A stretch of 37,450 nt of DNA from Saprolegnia diclina VS20 (GCF_000281045.1 NW_008246154.1:19781-57230); one strand, 5' to 3'. Positions 10,561 through 20,711 are shown, numbered from the stretch's first letter. A program made the numbers and translations. Notes: generated from the sequence alone by a model not told the origin.

Positions 10561-12342
10561 TTAGCCGCAGATCGTCACGTTGCCTTGAATGGTCGGCTGT
10601 CCGTTGCCGCCCGCAACGCGATAGCACGAGGTTTGCGGGAAGAGCGCCATAAAGTTGGTCACGACCGAGAAAAGCAGCGCGACAAAGAAGGAAACAACGA
10701 CGGCCGTGGCTGCGTGCGAGTTGGCGCCACCCGTGCGCTTGAGTTTTTGGACCGCCGCTTTTTGCGGCGGGAGCAACCCGAGAAAGAGCAACGACGCAAA
10801 CTTGAAGCCGTACGAGATGATGAACGCGTAGGTCACTTGCCAGCGCACGTGGGTCGAGTCTTTTGCGAGATCGTTGTTGGAGAGGTCGAGGTACGAGTCA
10901 ATGAGCTTGTAACACGCAGTGGAAAACGGTGTCGCGAGGTTGACGATCGTCGTGACGAGGCCAAAGACGACGCCTTCGTTGCCAATGTCGGCGATCTCGA
11001 CCGCGCAGTAGCCCGAGACAATGAAGCGGATGCCGGCCGGGAGGCTGTATGCCAGCTGCGAGATCGTAAAGAAATACTCGTTTCGGACTACATTCCACGT
11101 TGTGATAAAGATGACGGCGGCGTCAATGACCAAGACACCGATGGTCGCGAGCGCGATCGAGACGCGCCAGTCCCAGTTGAGGCCGTACCGCCCACAAACG
11201 TAAATCGCCACCGACGTGAGCAGCGCATTCAACACCGCCGTGATGGACTTTGTGATCGGCTGGACGTTGGCCCAGAGACTCGGGATGATGAGCGTCACGG
11301 TCGTATCAAACGAGTAGAAGAAATTGCTCAAAAAACGAAACGCGCAGATTTGCCACATGACGCGCAGTCGCAACAAATTCCAAAGACTTTGGAGGTAGCT
11401 GCGAAAGTATGGCTTGACATCGCGGTCTTCGACAATGAGAAACATGCAGCACCACATGGCCAGCACGCACGGAAGAGCGAGCACGGCAAAGACGAGGTTT
11501 GGGCTCATCGACCAGTTGAAATTACCGTCGTACTGCGGTCCGTTCATGCAAAAGCCAATGAGCAGGAGCGGGATCATGCTGCACGCATAGCGCACCGAGT
11601 AGATTGCCGACTGCAGTCGACCGCGGATCGCAATCGGCTCGCGCTGAGCGTACTGGACGACCATGGCGTCGGCGGCGACGTCGGCGAGCATGTAGCCAAA
11701 GCTGCCGAGGGTCGAGAGAAGGATCCAGTAGTTGCCTTGGTTGGGCGCGTCGACGTTGATCGACTTTTGCATGTCTTTGGACAAAACCGAGAGGTCGCCG
11801 CCGCGGACGCGCGCAATGATGCGCGGGTTCATGCCGGCGAGGGCAGAACCAATGTACGGGTCCGGGAACGGGTTGAGCGCCATGAGGACGACGCTCACGA
11901 GACACATGCTCCACCCGAGAAGCATATACGGCTTGCGCTTGTAGCCGCCGATGGGGAAGCAATCGGTGAGCATACCAAGAAAGACCTTGAACGACCAGCA
12001 GAGCGTGACGAGCACTTTGTATGACGACGCTTGAAAGCCCGAAAAGTTGAGGTACTTGACGTAGAGCGGGTAGAGGAGGCCGGGCAGGCAGCCATAGATG
12101 ATGCCAACCGCCGCGTACTGCCCGAGGAGCCCGATGGCTTCGCGGCTCATGAGATCGAGCGCACCGCCTTCTCGCAGCGCGTCACCATCGTAGTACGGGT
12201 CGTCGTCGTCATAGAGGGCATCGTCGGCGATGAGCTTGGATGCATGGAGGTACGACTGCGTATCGAGGGCGGTGAGGTTGCTCGACTCTTTCGGGTACAA
12301 ATCAGCCTCGTCAAAGAGCCAAATCTTGGCCGGTGCTGCCAT
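10561..12342 (-). CDS. BT1-family folate/biopterin transporter, copy 2
   Basis: Intron-free, 593 residues starting at the ATG at 12342 (MAAPAKIWLFDEADLY). It is a close paralogue of the 8257-10041 gene over the whole membrane region, with the same SDCFPIGGYKR-type loop (here TDCFPIGGYKRKPYM), ADVAADAMVVQYA helix, RGRLQSAIYSVRYA and the C-terminal CYRVAGGNG. Differences concentrate in the acidic N-terminus, which carries a DDDDPYYDGD stretch and longer loops, and in the extracellular-side loop after span 4 (SALAGMNPRIIARVRGG versus a different sequence in copy 1). It probably arose by tandem duplication. Whether the copies differ in substrate cannot be read from sequence. A 501-codon open frame on the opposite strand is a codon-bias shadow. 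Confidence 0.93.
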   Translation of the reverse strand: MAAPAKIWLFDEADLYPKESSNLTALDTQSYLHASKLIADDALYDDDDPYYDGDALREGGALDLMSREAIGLLGQYAAVGIIYGCLPGLLYPLYVKYLNFSGFQASSYKVLVTLCWSFKVFLGMLTDCFPIGGYKRKPYMLLGWSMCLVSVVLMALNPFPDPYIGSALAGMNPRIIARVRGGDLSVLSKDMQKSINVDAPNQGNYWILLSTLGSFGYMLADVAADAMVVQYAQREPIAIRGRLQSAIYSVRYACSMIPLLLIGFCMNGPQYDGNFNWSMSPNLVFAVLALPCVLAMWCCMFLIVEDRDVKPYFRSYLQSLWNLLRLRVMWQICAFRFLSNFFYSFDTTVTLIIPSLWANVQPITKSITAVLNALLTSVAIYVCGRYGLNWDWRVSIALATIGVLVIDAAVIFITTWNVVRNEYFFTISQLAYSLPAGIRFIVSGYCAVEIADIGNEGVVFGLVTTIVNLATPFSTACYKLIDSYLDLSNNDLAKDSTHVRWQVTYAFIISYGFKFASLLFLGLLPPQKAAVQKLKRTGGANSHAATAVVVSFFVALLFSVVTNFMALFPQTSCYRVAGGNGQPTIQGNVTICG

Positions 12343-13520
12343 CGTCGTTTGCAGCTGCGTTGTCTATGGCAAAATGCCTTTACAGAGCGCCAGTGGAGTC
12401 GATACGAGTCGGATCATACAAAACACCTATGTTCTTGGTATCGCAGCCGTACATTCGATCGCGACACGTGGTGGTGCCACGTGGTGTCGCTTGCTCTCCC
12501 AACCAGCTAAAGCTCCAGCTAAACCGTTATCAACGCTTTCCCTTTTTCCTATTGAGGCACCCAACAAGTAGCACGGGTCCTATGTACAAGACCCATCGAG
12601 CAAGCGGGGTGCTGACCGTGGTCGGTCTTCGGTTGAAGCAACCGACTTGCTGTCTCAATTGATGACGACGTGCGGCATGACGAGGAGCGTCCCAGCTGCG
12701 TCTACACCGGGTTCGCCGCAAGAGGCAAGGACGCGAATGGAGGTGTTGAAGGTGATTGGGATGTAATGGCAACGTTGCCCTTCTCTTTAACTCGCACAAG
12801 TAGCCAAGTTGTCACTGCTCCGAAGCGGAGCCCCCGAGACGCGCGGCTCGAGCGAGAGAGCCGCAGTGCAAGTCCAGGTGCAATTTAGCGTGCGACAACA
12901 TGTGACGTGTCCATATTTAATCCCAGGTCCTTTGAACGTTCGCTTTCTTGTTGCTATTTGCTTGCCTGGTGGTCTGGTCTTGGTCTGGGGTAATCATGTC
13001 ATAGCTATTTTGCTAATACCGCGCATGTGAGCGATGTGAGGCAGCTGCTGGGTGTAGTCTGAGAATGAGATGCGTGCTTGCTTGTCAAGCCCGAGCCCCT
13101 TCTAGCATCTTCACAAGACCTCTTGAGCCCGTCGTACGCAGTCGTTGCACACAGCTTGCGTTTCGACGAGCGCTCGCAGAGGCGTGTGGGTTGATGGTTA
13201 CGCGTTGTTACCTTGTGACGCACTCGTTTCTGGCACCGTACCAGACCAAATGATCTGGTCTGGTACGGTGCCACTACTCGTGCCGTACTCGCATGAAGTT
13301 TCTCGCATCTTGACGGCATCAACCGCCGGTGCGTGAGCTCTCTGGCAGTCGTCCTCGCATCGTTTGACCTTGTGAAGAACACCAAGCGACACCGCGTTGT
13401 CGGTCGCTTCGACAAGAGAGCACCGTGTCAGCGCTCAGGTTGGCCACAACCATGACAACCACCACACTGCAGATTAGTGTTGACCGACACAGTTCTTAGC
13501 GTATTCGTAAGAGGCGCTGC
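12343..13520. other. Long intergenic region with an inverted repeat
   Basis: About 1.2 kb between the BT1 copy 2 start and a small leftward gene. Small frames on both strands lack family patterns. The one clear structure is the perfect inverted repeat at 13231-13273. No gene supported. Confidence 0.45.
13231..13273. repeat. Perfect 18-bp inverted repeat with 7-base loop
   Basis: The arms at 13231-13248 and 13256-13273 are exact reverse complements (TGGCACCGTACCAGACCA and its complement) around AATGATC. As RNA or single-stranded DNA it would form a very stable hairpin. No adjoining gene end explains it: the nearest coding sequence ends at 13521, arriving from the right. Confidence 0.95.
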
Positions 13521-13871
13521 TTATGCAAGCGGCGCATCGTCGTCGTACTCGTCGTCATCATCGTCAATCGCAATGACCTCGTGCGCGCCATTCGACACGG
13601 CGAGAGGTAGGAGCGAAATGGTTCGCGGCTGAAATGCCTCGGCCATCGACGACGCCCGCGTCGATGCGCGGGCCGACTGCCGCGTCGGTGCTTTCTTGGG
13701 CGACGACGGGCGCACGCGGCGGCGTGTGTCAAGCACCCCAAACACGTTCTTCGGGCGCGTCTTGTCGCGCACACGCCAGCTTTCGTATGCGAGCGTCGCC
13801 ATTTCGATCACGTCATCGGGCGAAATCGCGAGTTGCTGCGCGAGATGCTGGAACGCGAGCACCGAGTCCAT
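13521..13871 (-). CDS. Small unidentified protein with acidic tail
   Basis: A complete single-exon frame of 116 residues from the ATG at 13871 to TAA. The first 50 or so residues look helical (VLAFQHLAQQLAISPDDVIE), the middle is basic and Ser/Pro-rich (RRRVRPSSPKKAP), and the end is strongly acidic (AIDDDDDEYDDDAPLA). The basic-acidic arrangement suggests a nuclear or nucleic-acid-associated protein, but I recognise no family. It lies about 150 bases downstream of the PHD-finger gene on the same strand. Its position and ordered composition support a real gene, though an unspliced fragment is possible. Confidence 0.55.
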   Translation of the reverse strand: MDSVLAFQHLAQQLAISPDDVIEMATLAYESWRVRDKTRPKNVFGVLDTRRRVRPSSPKKAPTRQSARASTRASSMAEAFQPRTISLLPLAVSNGAHEVIAIDDDDDEYDDDAPLA

Positions 13872-14024
13872 GACGAGCTGGGATCGCTACACCAACGACG
13901 TTCGTCCAGTGTATCGTTGCAGCAGATAGATAGCTACCTCGGCTTCCATGGACGCTGGCGAGAGGCCGCGAAGCGAGAGCTCCGTGTGGAGGTGGATTGT
14001 GATGCAGTTTTGCACAAAAGCTTT

Positions 14025-15241
14025 CTAGATCGCGTTCGGATATTGGAAATCCGTCGGAAATGTCACCAGATGTGGTCGTACCGTGGGCTCATACGGCGTC
14101 GTGACGGGCACGGCGTGCTGGTTGGTCAGCGTCAGCGTCAAGTCGCACGCAAAAAGCGCGACGGTCAGTAGCTGGGCGCTAAACTCAATGCCCTCGACCG
14201 TAAGAACGCGGCCCCACTGGTTCGCATGCAGCTGCTTGGCTTCAAGCGGCAAATGCGAGTTACCAAAATTGAGCACCAAGACGACGTCGCCAACGTGGAG
14301 CTTGCTCCGGAGGCTCGGCGAGACTGTGCGGAGCGTGCTATGGTGGCCGCAGCAGCCGTGGTGTCCCACCAGCGCTGTAAAGGACGGGGACTTGGTCGAG
14401 TGACACGCCTTGTGCAGCGCGGTGGGGCATTGGTAGCAGTGGAGCGCGTCGGCTTGGGCAAGCCCCTGCTTCTTGCAGACGCTGCATGCGTGGCGCGGAC
14501 ACACAAATAGCGACGGGTCCTGGCCTTTGCTCATGCACCTATCGCACCATCAGGCAGCATAAGACGAGGCATTGATGCAGCGACGAACCGCTGGTGGGCG
14601 TAGACGCCGCAGCCGGAGATCGAGCACTTGAACGAGTCCATGTCGTCGTCGCCGACCATGTCGCACTTGAAGCACATGTGGATGCCCCGGAAACACTCGG
14701 CGCACTTCCAGCTCCGGCGCTGGGCGACGTACGGGCGGTGGACGAGCGACGCGCTCTCGCCAATGCACGCAATGTGGAACGACCGCGTGCATGAGCCCGA
14801 GCATGAGAGAAGCTGACGGCCGCCTTGGCCGCATAGAAAGCAGAGCGGCGTCGAGGCGTCCGTGATCTCGGGCACCTTGGTCTTGGCAGGCGATGGCCGG
14901 GTCTTGCTCGACGGTGCGCTTGACGGCGGCGACATCTCCACAACCCGGCGCCGCTTTTGGTGCGCGACCTTCTTCAATGAGCCATTCACGCGCTCGCATT
15001 CTTCTTCATGGAGCACGATCTCGAACGGCTTGACATGCTCGTCAAACACCCGCCAGCAGATCGGGCAGTGCTTGGCGTCCACGAAGTGCTCATCGACAGC
15101 CGCCGGCCAGGCCTTGAGCGCGCACTGCGTCACGTGGCGGGCGAGGACGAAGGCCGGGTCTACGCGCGGGAAGAGCGCGTGGCAGTACGGGCACGGGACC
15201 GTCTCCATCGCCACCTCCAAAAACACTGGTGGCGTCGTCAT
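14025..15241 (-). CDS. Multi-zinc-finger PHD protein, NSD-like finger cluster without SET
   Basis: Model: complement 15241..14589 joined to 14538..14025 (388 residues, one 50-base intron). The join creates the Cys of YAHQRC, a needed zinc ligand, just before FVCPRHACSVC, which strongly supports it. Order: two C2HC-type fingers near the N-terminus (CPYCHALFPR...HVTQC and CPICWRVFDE...HEEEC), a basic segment KKVAHQKRRR, then a PHD finger (CFLCGQGGRQLLSC...CTRSFHIAC), a second Cys-rich unit (CAECFRGIHMCFKC...CGVYAHQRC) and a third (CPRHACSVCKKQG...CPTALHKAC). This order resembles the PHD cluster of NSD-type histone methyltransferases, but no SET domain follows. The tail has a small beta-rich segment (KLHVGDVVLVLNF). 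It is probably a chromatin reader. The start could also be the ATG at 15265. Confidence 0.82.
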
Positions 15242-15823
15242 CCAATTCCGGTTGATGAATTGCATAAAACCATCCAGGTGACACATACAAACAACAAGAT
15301 AATAATATAGCACTCGCCACCCCAATGCGATCTTGGCGGCGAAGCGGCGCCATGGCCTATGCCACTGCGAGCAGCGCGCAGGGATGACGTCTGTACACGA
15401 GCGACGGAGGCTACATGGTCATAGAGTACCATAGCCAAGGCCATGCGCTGCAACATGGGCGCAGTCGCGGCGACGCCACGTTGGCATCAACCCATGTCCG
15501 AGACAGTGGTTGGGTTGCTCGAAGACGACGTTGGGCAGGGCGTGCCGAGCGCGGCTGCGTCACGAGCACCCTTGAGAGGAGGAGCTCGCTTGTCGGTGGC
15601 GTCAACCAAGTGCGCCTTTATCCAGAGGCTACAACGACACTGTTCGGGTTCATGACGTTGTGCTCGACGATACGAGATTGACACGCAGCACGCCTCATCG
15701 GCGTGTCTCTGTCGAGTCTACCGGTAGCATGTGAGCCTACGTGTCGACGACTACAGTGGCACGGCGGTTGAAAGCATAGAATTAGGTGCTTACGAGCAGG
15801 TCATAGGAAGGTAGTGCAATGGA
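15242..15823. other. Intergenic region
   Basis: Upstream of the PHD gene and downstream of the next leftward small gene. An open frame at 15415-15681 (+) has no family pattern or supporting context. No gene seen. Confidence 0.45.
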
Positions 15824-16195
15824 TCAGTCGTTGCTCGAGGTATCGCTACTTGAGTCCGACATTGGGTCCTCGTCCTGGTCTAGAGCTCGTGCGCGCTCGT
15901 CGGGCTGGCGAGGCGGTGGTGCGCCACTGCCATTCGGTCGTGTCTGGTAGTGGCACGCAGCGGGGATGCTCTGGCCGCGATGCTGCATCGCGTCATGGTG
16001 CTTTTGCAGCAGCTTCTTGGCGCGCACGATGTCACAGTCGGTCTCTCGGATGGCCATGAGCAGTCCGAGGTTCGTCTTCATGAGCTTCGAGTTGACCGAC
16101 CGCGCGTTGCTCAGGACGGCCGTGAGGGACTCGTCGGCCATCGGTGCTCGAAGCGGCGGCAAGTTCGGATACACAAAGCTATCCGGATACGACAT
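15824..16195 (-). CDS. Small unidentified helical protein
   Basis: A complete single-exon frame of 123 residues from the ATG at 16195 to TGA. The N-terminus is Pro-rich (MSYPDSFVYPNLPPLR), residues of about 20-75 are predicted to form long helices (ESLTAVLSNARSVNSKLM, DCDIVRAKKLLQKHHDAM), and the tail is polar with a Ser/Asp run. It might be a small coiled-coil or scaffold protein. No family recognised. Its ordered composition argues for a real gene. Confidence 0.55.
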   Translation of the reverse strand: MSYPDSFVYPNLPPLRAPMADESLTAVLSNARSVNSKLMKTNLGLLMAIRETDCDIVRAKKLLQKHHDAMQHRGQSIPAACHYQTRPNGSGAPPPRQPDERARALDQDEDPMSDSSSDTSSND

Positions 16196-17058
16196 GGCGT
16201 GTATCTCACCCTAATTCACACGACTGTGGACCATGCGGTGTGTGAAAAATGCCTGCAAATCACGTCACACGATCGTGTGGTGGATGGGCGGACGTTGTCG
16301 TCTCGACGACGATCGCGCTATTTTTCAATGGAGATGCAAAGCGCGTGTATAACTATAGCACAAGTCAACGAGGTCCATAAATCTACCAAGTCCTTACTTT
16401 GATCCTCCGCTCGACGTAGAAAGAACCGAACCTTTGTCGACGAACGCCACGCTATGGACACACTGTAGGACCGTGTCGCACTTGGGATGTTCCGGATAAT
16501 CCAGTAGACACGTCCACCATGGTGAGATTTAATAAAACCCGCGGTGAGAAAGACCCAAATAATTCGCCAAGACTCGATAAACCGTTATGATTGGGTATGC
16601 TTACATTTCATGGAGCTATTCTAGCCAATCAAATCATCCTGTATCGGCGCCTGGATCCGCTTCCGTTCCAGTTCACTTCTTGCCTGCATGACGCACCAAC
16701 TAAATGACCTTCCTGTACACCACACCTGCATGCGCTTGACTCCACACACGCGACTACGCACCTCCGACCAGGTTGACAAGGCGACGTGATGTGAAAAACG
16801 TGAAAAACACCGTGTTGCAGCGGTCGTATCCGGATAATCGCGGCAAGAGTGGAATTTTCCACGCGCATTACTCACCGGTGTCGTGATGTTCGTTTTAAAA
16901 TCCGGCCTTGCCGAACGTCGGGTCGTTGCATACAAACATCCAGTATAAATAAAAATTGCCCTAAAAAATACGATCCCAGGGCGCAGATGGCGGGGTTCGA
17001 ATGCGCCATACATTAGGCGGGCGACGTGTATTTCTCATATTTCTTGGTCGCCAGCAGC
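16196..17058. other. AT-richer intergenic region before the GH5 gene
   Basis: This patch is visibly richer in A and T than its surroundings from about 16500 to 16980. It carries a CCAAT box at 16623 and several CCGGATA-like words. A Cys-rich open frame at 16621-17013 (-) shows no family. TCATATTTCTT at about 17036, just ahead of the GH5 ATG, resembles an initiator. No gene seen. Confidence 0.4.
16266..16279. repeat. 14-bp perfect palindrome CACACGATCGTGTG
   Basis: An exact self-complementary site in the spacer upstream of a leftward small gene. It could be a dimeric transcription-factor site, but no partner copy was seen in the window. Confidence 0.6.
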
Positions 17059-18984
17059 ATGGCCGCGCCGACGCAAGGAGGAGGCCGCCCGCCGTACCAG
17101 TACATGGACTCGACGTCGCATGTGCAGGACGACGACATGGCACATGTGCCCGTGTGGCAGGACAGCAGCGCCGAGCACATGTACGGCGACTACGTCAACC
17201 CCGGCGGGGTGGCCGTCATGGAGTCGACCGAGCACGCGTCCGTGCGCCCGAGCACGATCCTCGACTCGTCGCGCACGTCGACGGCCGCCGCCATGAAGCC
17301 TGACATCAAGGTCGGCGTCAGCGAAGAGGCCAACTCGGAGAAGAAGCACACAGGCCGGAAGCGCGTCTGGCCCGGCTGGCTGCTCCTCTTCCTCGTCTTT
17401 GGTGGCGCGGTCTTTGGCATCTTTTGGTTTGGCCGCAAACTCTACTTCAAGGCCCAAGGCCAGCAAACGCTCTCGCAAAAGATCCTCGACCGCACGCCCG
17501 CGCCGCCGACGCCCGCCAAAAGTACGTGCGCTCCTTGTGTATATGCCACCTCATCATGTTGTGTGTGTTTTCTAGTTTGCGAGCTGCCCAACTTTGTCGG
17601 CGATGGCTTTGGCGGTGTTGTCGCCAAGTACTCGAGCGGTCTCGTCAAGCCGATCGTGATCACGGGCATCAACTGGAGTGGCATGGAGAACGTCGAAGGC
17701 GTCCCGCACGGCCTCGCGTTTGGCCAGTCGACGATGGACGCGATTTCTGCCAAGCTCGTCGACCAAGGCGTCACGGCCGTGCGCCTCCCCCTCAACGTGC
17801 AAATGATCCTGAGCAACGCGGCGCCCAACGTCAAGGACTTTGTCGACCCGGTCGTGAACGCCGAGTTCAACGTCAACACGTACATGGACATGATCAAGAA
17901 GGTGATTGTGGGTCTCGCCAAGCAGCAGATCGCGGTCCTCCTCGACATCCACAAGCTCGACCCGAAGAACCTCAACACGGACGCGTCCGAAGGGCTCTGG
18001 TACAGCGCAACGGTCACGGAAGCGCAGACGATCAAGGCCATCACGATGCTCGCGACGACGCTTTGCAACGCCAACTACTACAACGTGATTGGCATCGACT
18101 TGAAGAACGAACCGCACAAGGGCTGCTGGCCGGCGTCCGCGACCACCGCGGACCCGTCGTGCCCGACCACCAACAACTGGCAGCAAGGCGCGACGCGCCT
18201 CGGGAATGCGATGCTCAAGGCGTGCCCCAAGTGGATGGCCTACGTCGAAGGCACGCTCGAGCAGATCGAGACGGCGTATCCCAACACGAACGGCGGCTCG
18301 AAGCTCTCTTACGGCGACTGGTGGGGCGCGTCGCTCAACAACGTGTCGACCAACCCGGTCGTCCTCAGCCTCAAGAACAAGGTGGTGTACGCGCCGCACT
18401 TTTACTCGCCGAGCGTGTACCCGGCAGCCTACTACTTTGCGGTCCAAGACGGCGACAAGAGCATTTTTACCGAGTTTCCCAACGACGCCGATGGCAACGC
18501 CAAGCTCCAAAGCAACGTCTACGCGGCGCTCGACCGGTCGTTTGGCAAGGCGATGGCGGCCGCCAAGGCGCCAGTGATGTTTGGTGAGTTTGGCGGCATT
18601 TACGGCGTCAACGACAAGTGGCCGAGCAAGAGCTCGACGCGGGCGATCGAGGCGTTCGTCGCGTACTCGCAGGACCGCAACATGTCGGGCGGCTTTGCGT
18701 GGAGTCTCAACTCGGAGTCGTTCTATGAGTACAACCCGAGCAAAGGCGAGTACATGTATGGGCTCTACACTGACAACACGTGGGCCGCGTACAATGAAGA
18801 CTACTCGGCCGCGCTTCGCAAGTTTAAGGGGTCGGGCACCATCTTCTGCGTCAAGGTCGATGCGTCGTCGGTCGTCGACGCTGGCGATACGGACACGAGC
18901 GGCAGTGCGACCAGTGGCGTCGTGACGGTGCCGCCGACAAGCTCCAAGACGCCGACGCCGACGACGGCCAAGACGACGCTATAA
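17059..18984 (+). CDS. Membrane-anchored glycoside hydrolase family 5 enzyme
   Basis: Model: join 17059..17521, 17576..18984 (623 residues). A short cytoplasmic N-terminus (about 100 residues) is followed by a basic patch and one membrane span (about 103-125, WPGWLLLFLVFGGAVFGIFW), giving type II topology with the catalytic domain outside. GH5 signatures: GINWSGMEN, a VTAVRLPLN strand, IAVLLDIHKLD, acid/base Glu in IDLKNEPH (about residue 330), VYAPHFYSP, and the nucleophile Glu in VMFGEFGG (about 490). GH5 enzymes cut beta-glucans or cellulose; in oomycetes wall remodelling is the likely role. The tail is Ser/Thr/Pro-rich, probably an O-glycosylated linker. The intron (54 bases, GTACGT donor, pyrimidine-rich acceptor) is a multiple of three without a stop, so unspliced message would insert 18 residues just outside the membrane. 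Confidence 0.92.
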   Translation: MAAPTQGGGRPPYQYMDSTSHVQDDDMAHVPVWQDSSAEHMYGDYVNPGGVAVMESTEHASVRPSTILDSSRTSTAAAMKPDIKVGVSEEANSEKKHTGRKRVWPGWLLLFLVFGGAVFGIFWFGRKLYFKAQGQQTLSQKILDRTPAPPTPAKSTCAPCVYATSSCCVCFLVCELPNFVGDGFGGVVAKYSSGLVKPIVITGINWSGMENVEGVPHGLAFGQSTMDAISAKLVDQGVTAVRLPLNVQMILSNAAPNVKDFVDPVVNAEFNVNTYMDMIKKVIVGLAKQQIAVLLDIHKLDPKNLNTDASEGLWYSATVTEAQTIKAITMLATTLCNANYYNVIGIDLKNEPHKGCWPASATTADPSCPTTNNWQQGATRLGNAMLKACPKWMAYVEGTLEQIETAYPNTNGGSKLSYGDWWGASLNNVSTNPVVLSLKNKVVYAPHFYSPSVYPAAYYFAVQDGDKSIFTEFPNDADGNAKLQSNVYAALDRSFGKAMAAAKAPVMFGEFGGIYGVNDKWPSKSSTRAIEAFVAYSQDRNMSGGFAWSLNSESFYEYNPSKGEYMYGLYTDNTWAAYNEDYSAALRKFKGSGTIFCVKVDASSVVDAGDTDTSGSATSGVVTVPPTSSKTPTPTTAKTTL

Positions 18985-19035
18985 ATGGAACCCTACTTGA
19001 TTTTGATGCAAAGACTTATGGAACGATGGCGGGTC

Positions 19036-19756
19036 TTATGCTACAGTCTTTAGCCGCTTGACGTCGCGCTCGATGGCATCGCACGCCGCCTAGCAAATCG
19101 CATGAGCATGGAAGAGAGAGCGTGGGAGAGATAGAGACCTCGATGTATTGCGTCTTGCGAAGCAGGTCGTCGCGCTTGCGCTCGAGGCCCCAGAGCTTGT
19201 CGGCGTTGAGAAGCTGCTCCTGCTTGCGCTTGACGTTGATGACCTCGGTCGCGGCCTTGCTTTCGTCGAGCTCCATGACGCACTTGTCGTGGACGCCGCT
19301 GAGGACGCCGACGTGGAGCTTCCAGCGGTCCGCGCCATACTTGTTGAGCATCTCGAGGTTGAGAATCCGAGACGTCTCGTACTCGATCGCGACCTTGGCG
19401 TTGGCATTGGCGGTCTGCCACGCCTCGACTTGGGCGTGGAGATCCTGCGACTTCTTGAGGAGCCCCGTCGACGGCGGCACGACGCGGTACTTGTTGGTGT
19501 TGATCGCGTCCAGAGCGACGCCTGCAGCCACGCGCTTCATCTCCTTCGTCTCAAGCTCGAGCGCCGGAAGGTACGCGAGGTACGCGCTCGGGTCGAACGG
19601 TGGCATCGCCGCCATTTGCTGCTGGATCTGCAGGCTCACGAGCTTCTTCATGTCGGCGTCGTCATTCGCCGTCGAGTCAATGTACCCGAGGCAGTCGATG
19701 AGGTGCCGGGTCTCGTTCAGGAGCGGGCAGATCGAGGGCGTCGTCGTGTCGGCCAT
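19036..19756 (-). CDS. BCAS2: Pre-mRNA splicing factor SPF27 (BCAS2), Prp19-complex subunit
   Basis: Model: complement 19756..19139 joined to 19089..19036 (223 residues against about 225 in human BCAS2); one 49-base intron. SPF27 is a core subunit of the Prp19/NineTeen complex that activates the spliceosome. The N-terminus holds the conserved LIDCLGYIDS segment, followed by an acidic helix and PFDPSAYLAYLPALELE. The C-terminal half is a long coiled coil containing NLEMLNKYGADRWKLH (the family's ...YLELM...GCNAWKVH pattern). The short last exon supplies the final helix, AIERDVKRLKTVA. Unspliced reading would replace that helix with unrelated residues. It converges on the GH5 gene with only about 50 bases between stops. 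Confidence 0.93.
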
Positions 19757-20711
19757 CTTTCTGTGTGGCGACCAAAGCTTTCGTGCCAACCGGTTACAAC
19801 GCCATAATCCGAATAACCGATCGGTTGATTGCCGGTTCCGGCAATGTGCTGGCAGCGTCGCTTGCCGGAACACAAAAACCTGCATGTGCTCGTCCAAAGG
19901 CGGGAGGGATGGCCGCCGAAAGCCGAACGGTTGAGGTTGCTATCGAAGGTGCATCTCGATCGCAGCTCTCGATCGCATCTGCTTGAAGGTGCGCTTCGTT
20001 GCCTCGCACGTACGAGTAGCTAGTACGGCCGTGCGTACCTGCTTGAAGTGAGCTTCGGAGGTTGGCTCAAGATTGCACCAGAGATCGCACCAACGATAGG
20101 CAGCGAGCTGCCAGCAAGCACGGCTCGAATCATACATCGCATCTGACCCGCTGGATGCAAGCAGTCGATTGATTTGGGTTCGGTGCGGGTCACCGACCAG
20201 CGTCAATGACGCATCCAGTGCATGCGAACCGTGCGGCTGCATCGATCAACCTTACTTCCAACCTTCTGGCGAGTAGCAAAGCGCTTGGAAATGTTGGCTC
20301 TTGGCTTCTTGCCGCCGAGGCCCACCGCTCTTCCTTGCTCTCTCGGACCTCGGCCCATTTTGACGGCGCCAGTCATTCTCCAGAGAGGAGACACCCCTGA
20401 AAAGGGCCAGGTGGACGAGTATCTCGGTCCAGTCCATACCAACGGGACGAGAAATGCAGCGATGTACACAGGAGATGTGTGCATAGGACCAGCGCTACGA
20501 TCGTGTATCTTAGGTGCCACGCTTGGAAGAGCTCTTGGAAGACGAGCAATGAACCAGCGATCTGCAATCTGGTCGATGGAAGGACGCAAAGATTCAGGGT
20601 GCCAGATCAGACAGGACCGCGGTTCGTGAGTAATTCTAGATTTTTGGCCAATCGGAGCGCGCGCGCCTGGCACGATGACGGCCGGCAAACGCTCTTTTCG
20701 GCCGACGCACG
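19757..20711. other. Divergent intergenic region
   Basis: About 950 bases between SPF27 (leftward) and the PX gene (rightward). Frames of 135-161 codons are open on both strands at 20203-20688 but show no family pattern, and this looks like codon composition. A CCAAT box lies at 20648. No gene supported. Confidence 0.4.
20648..20652 (+). promoter_or_regulatory. CCAAT box of the PX-domain gene
   Basis: TTGGCCAATCGG lies about 60 bases upstream of the ATG at 20712, the spacing seen before other genes here. Confidence 0.4.

Noticed and set aside
10519-12024. 501-codon open frame on the plus strand opposite BT1 copy 2
   Set aside because: Arg/Asp/Val-rich composition typical of the antisense of a GC-biased coding sequence, and the opposite strand encodes a clear 12-span transporter.
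15415-15681. 88-codon plus-strand frame
   Set aside because: Arg-rich with no pattern or context; probably chance.
16990-17010. GGTTCGAATGC resembling a tRNA T-loop
   Set aside because: The flanking bases do not form the 5-bp T-stem and no anticodon or acceptor arms are present; only a TGGCG/CGCCA hairpin is seen.
20203-20688. 161- and 135-codon frames open on both strands
   Set aside because: Neither shows domains, and both being open in the same stretch points to base composition.
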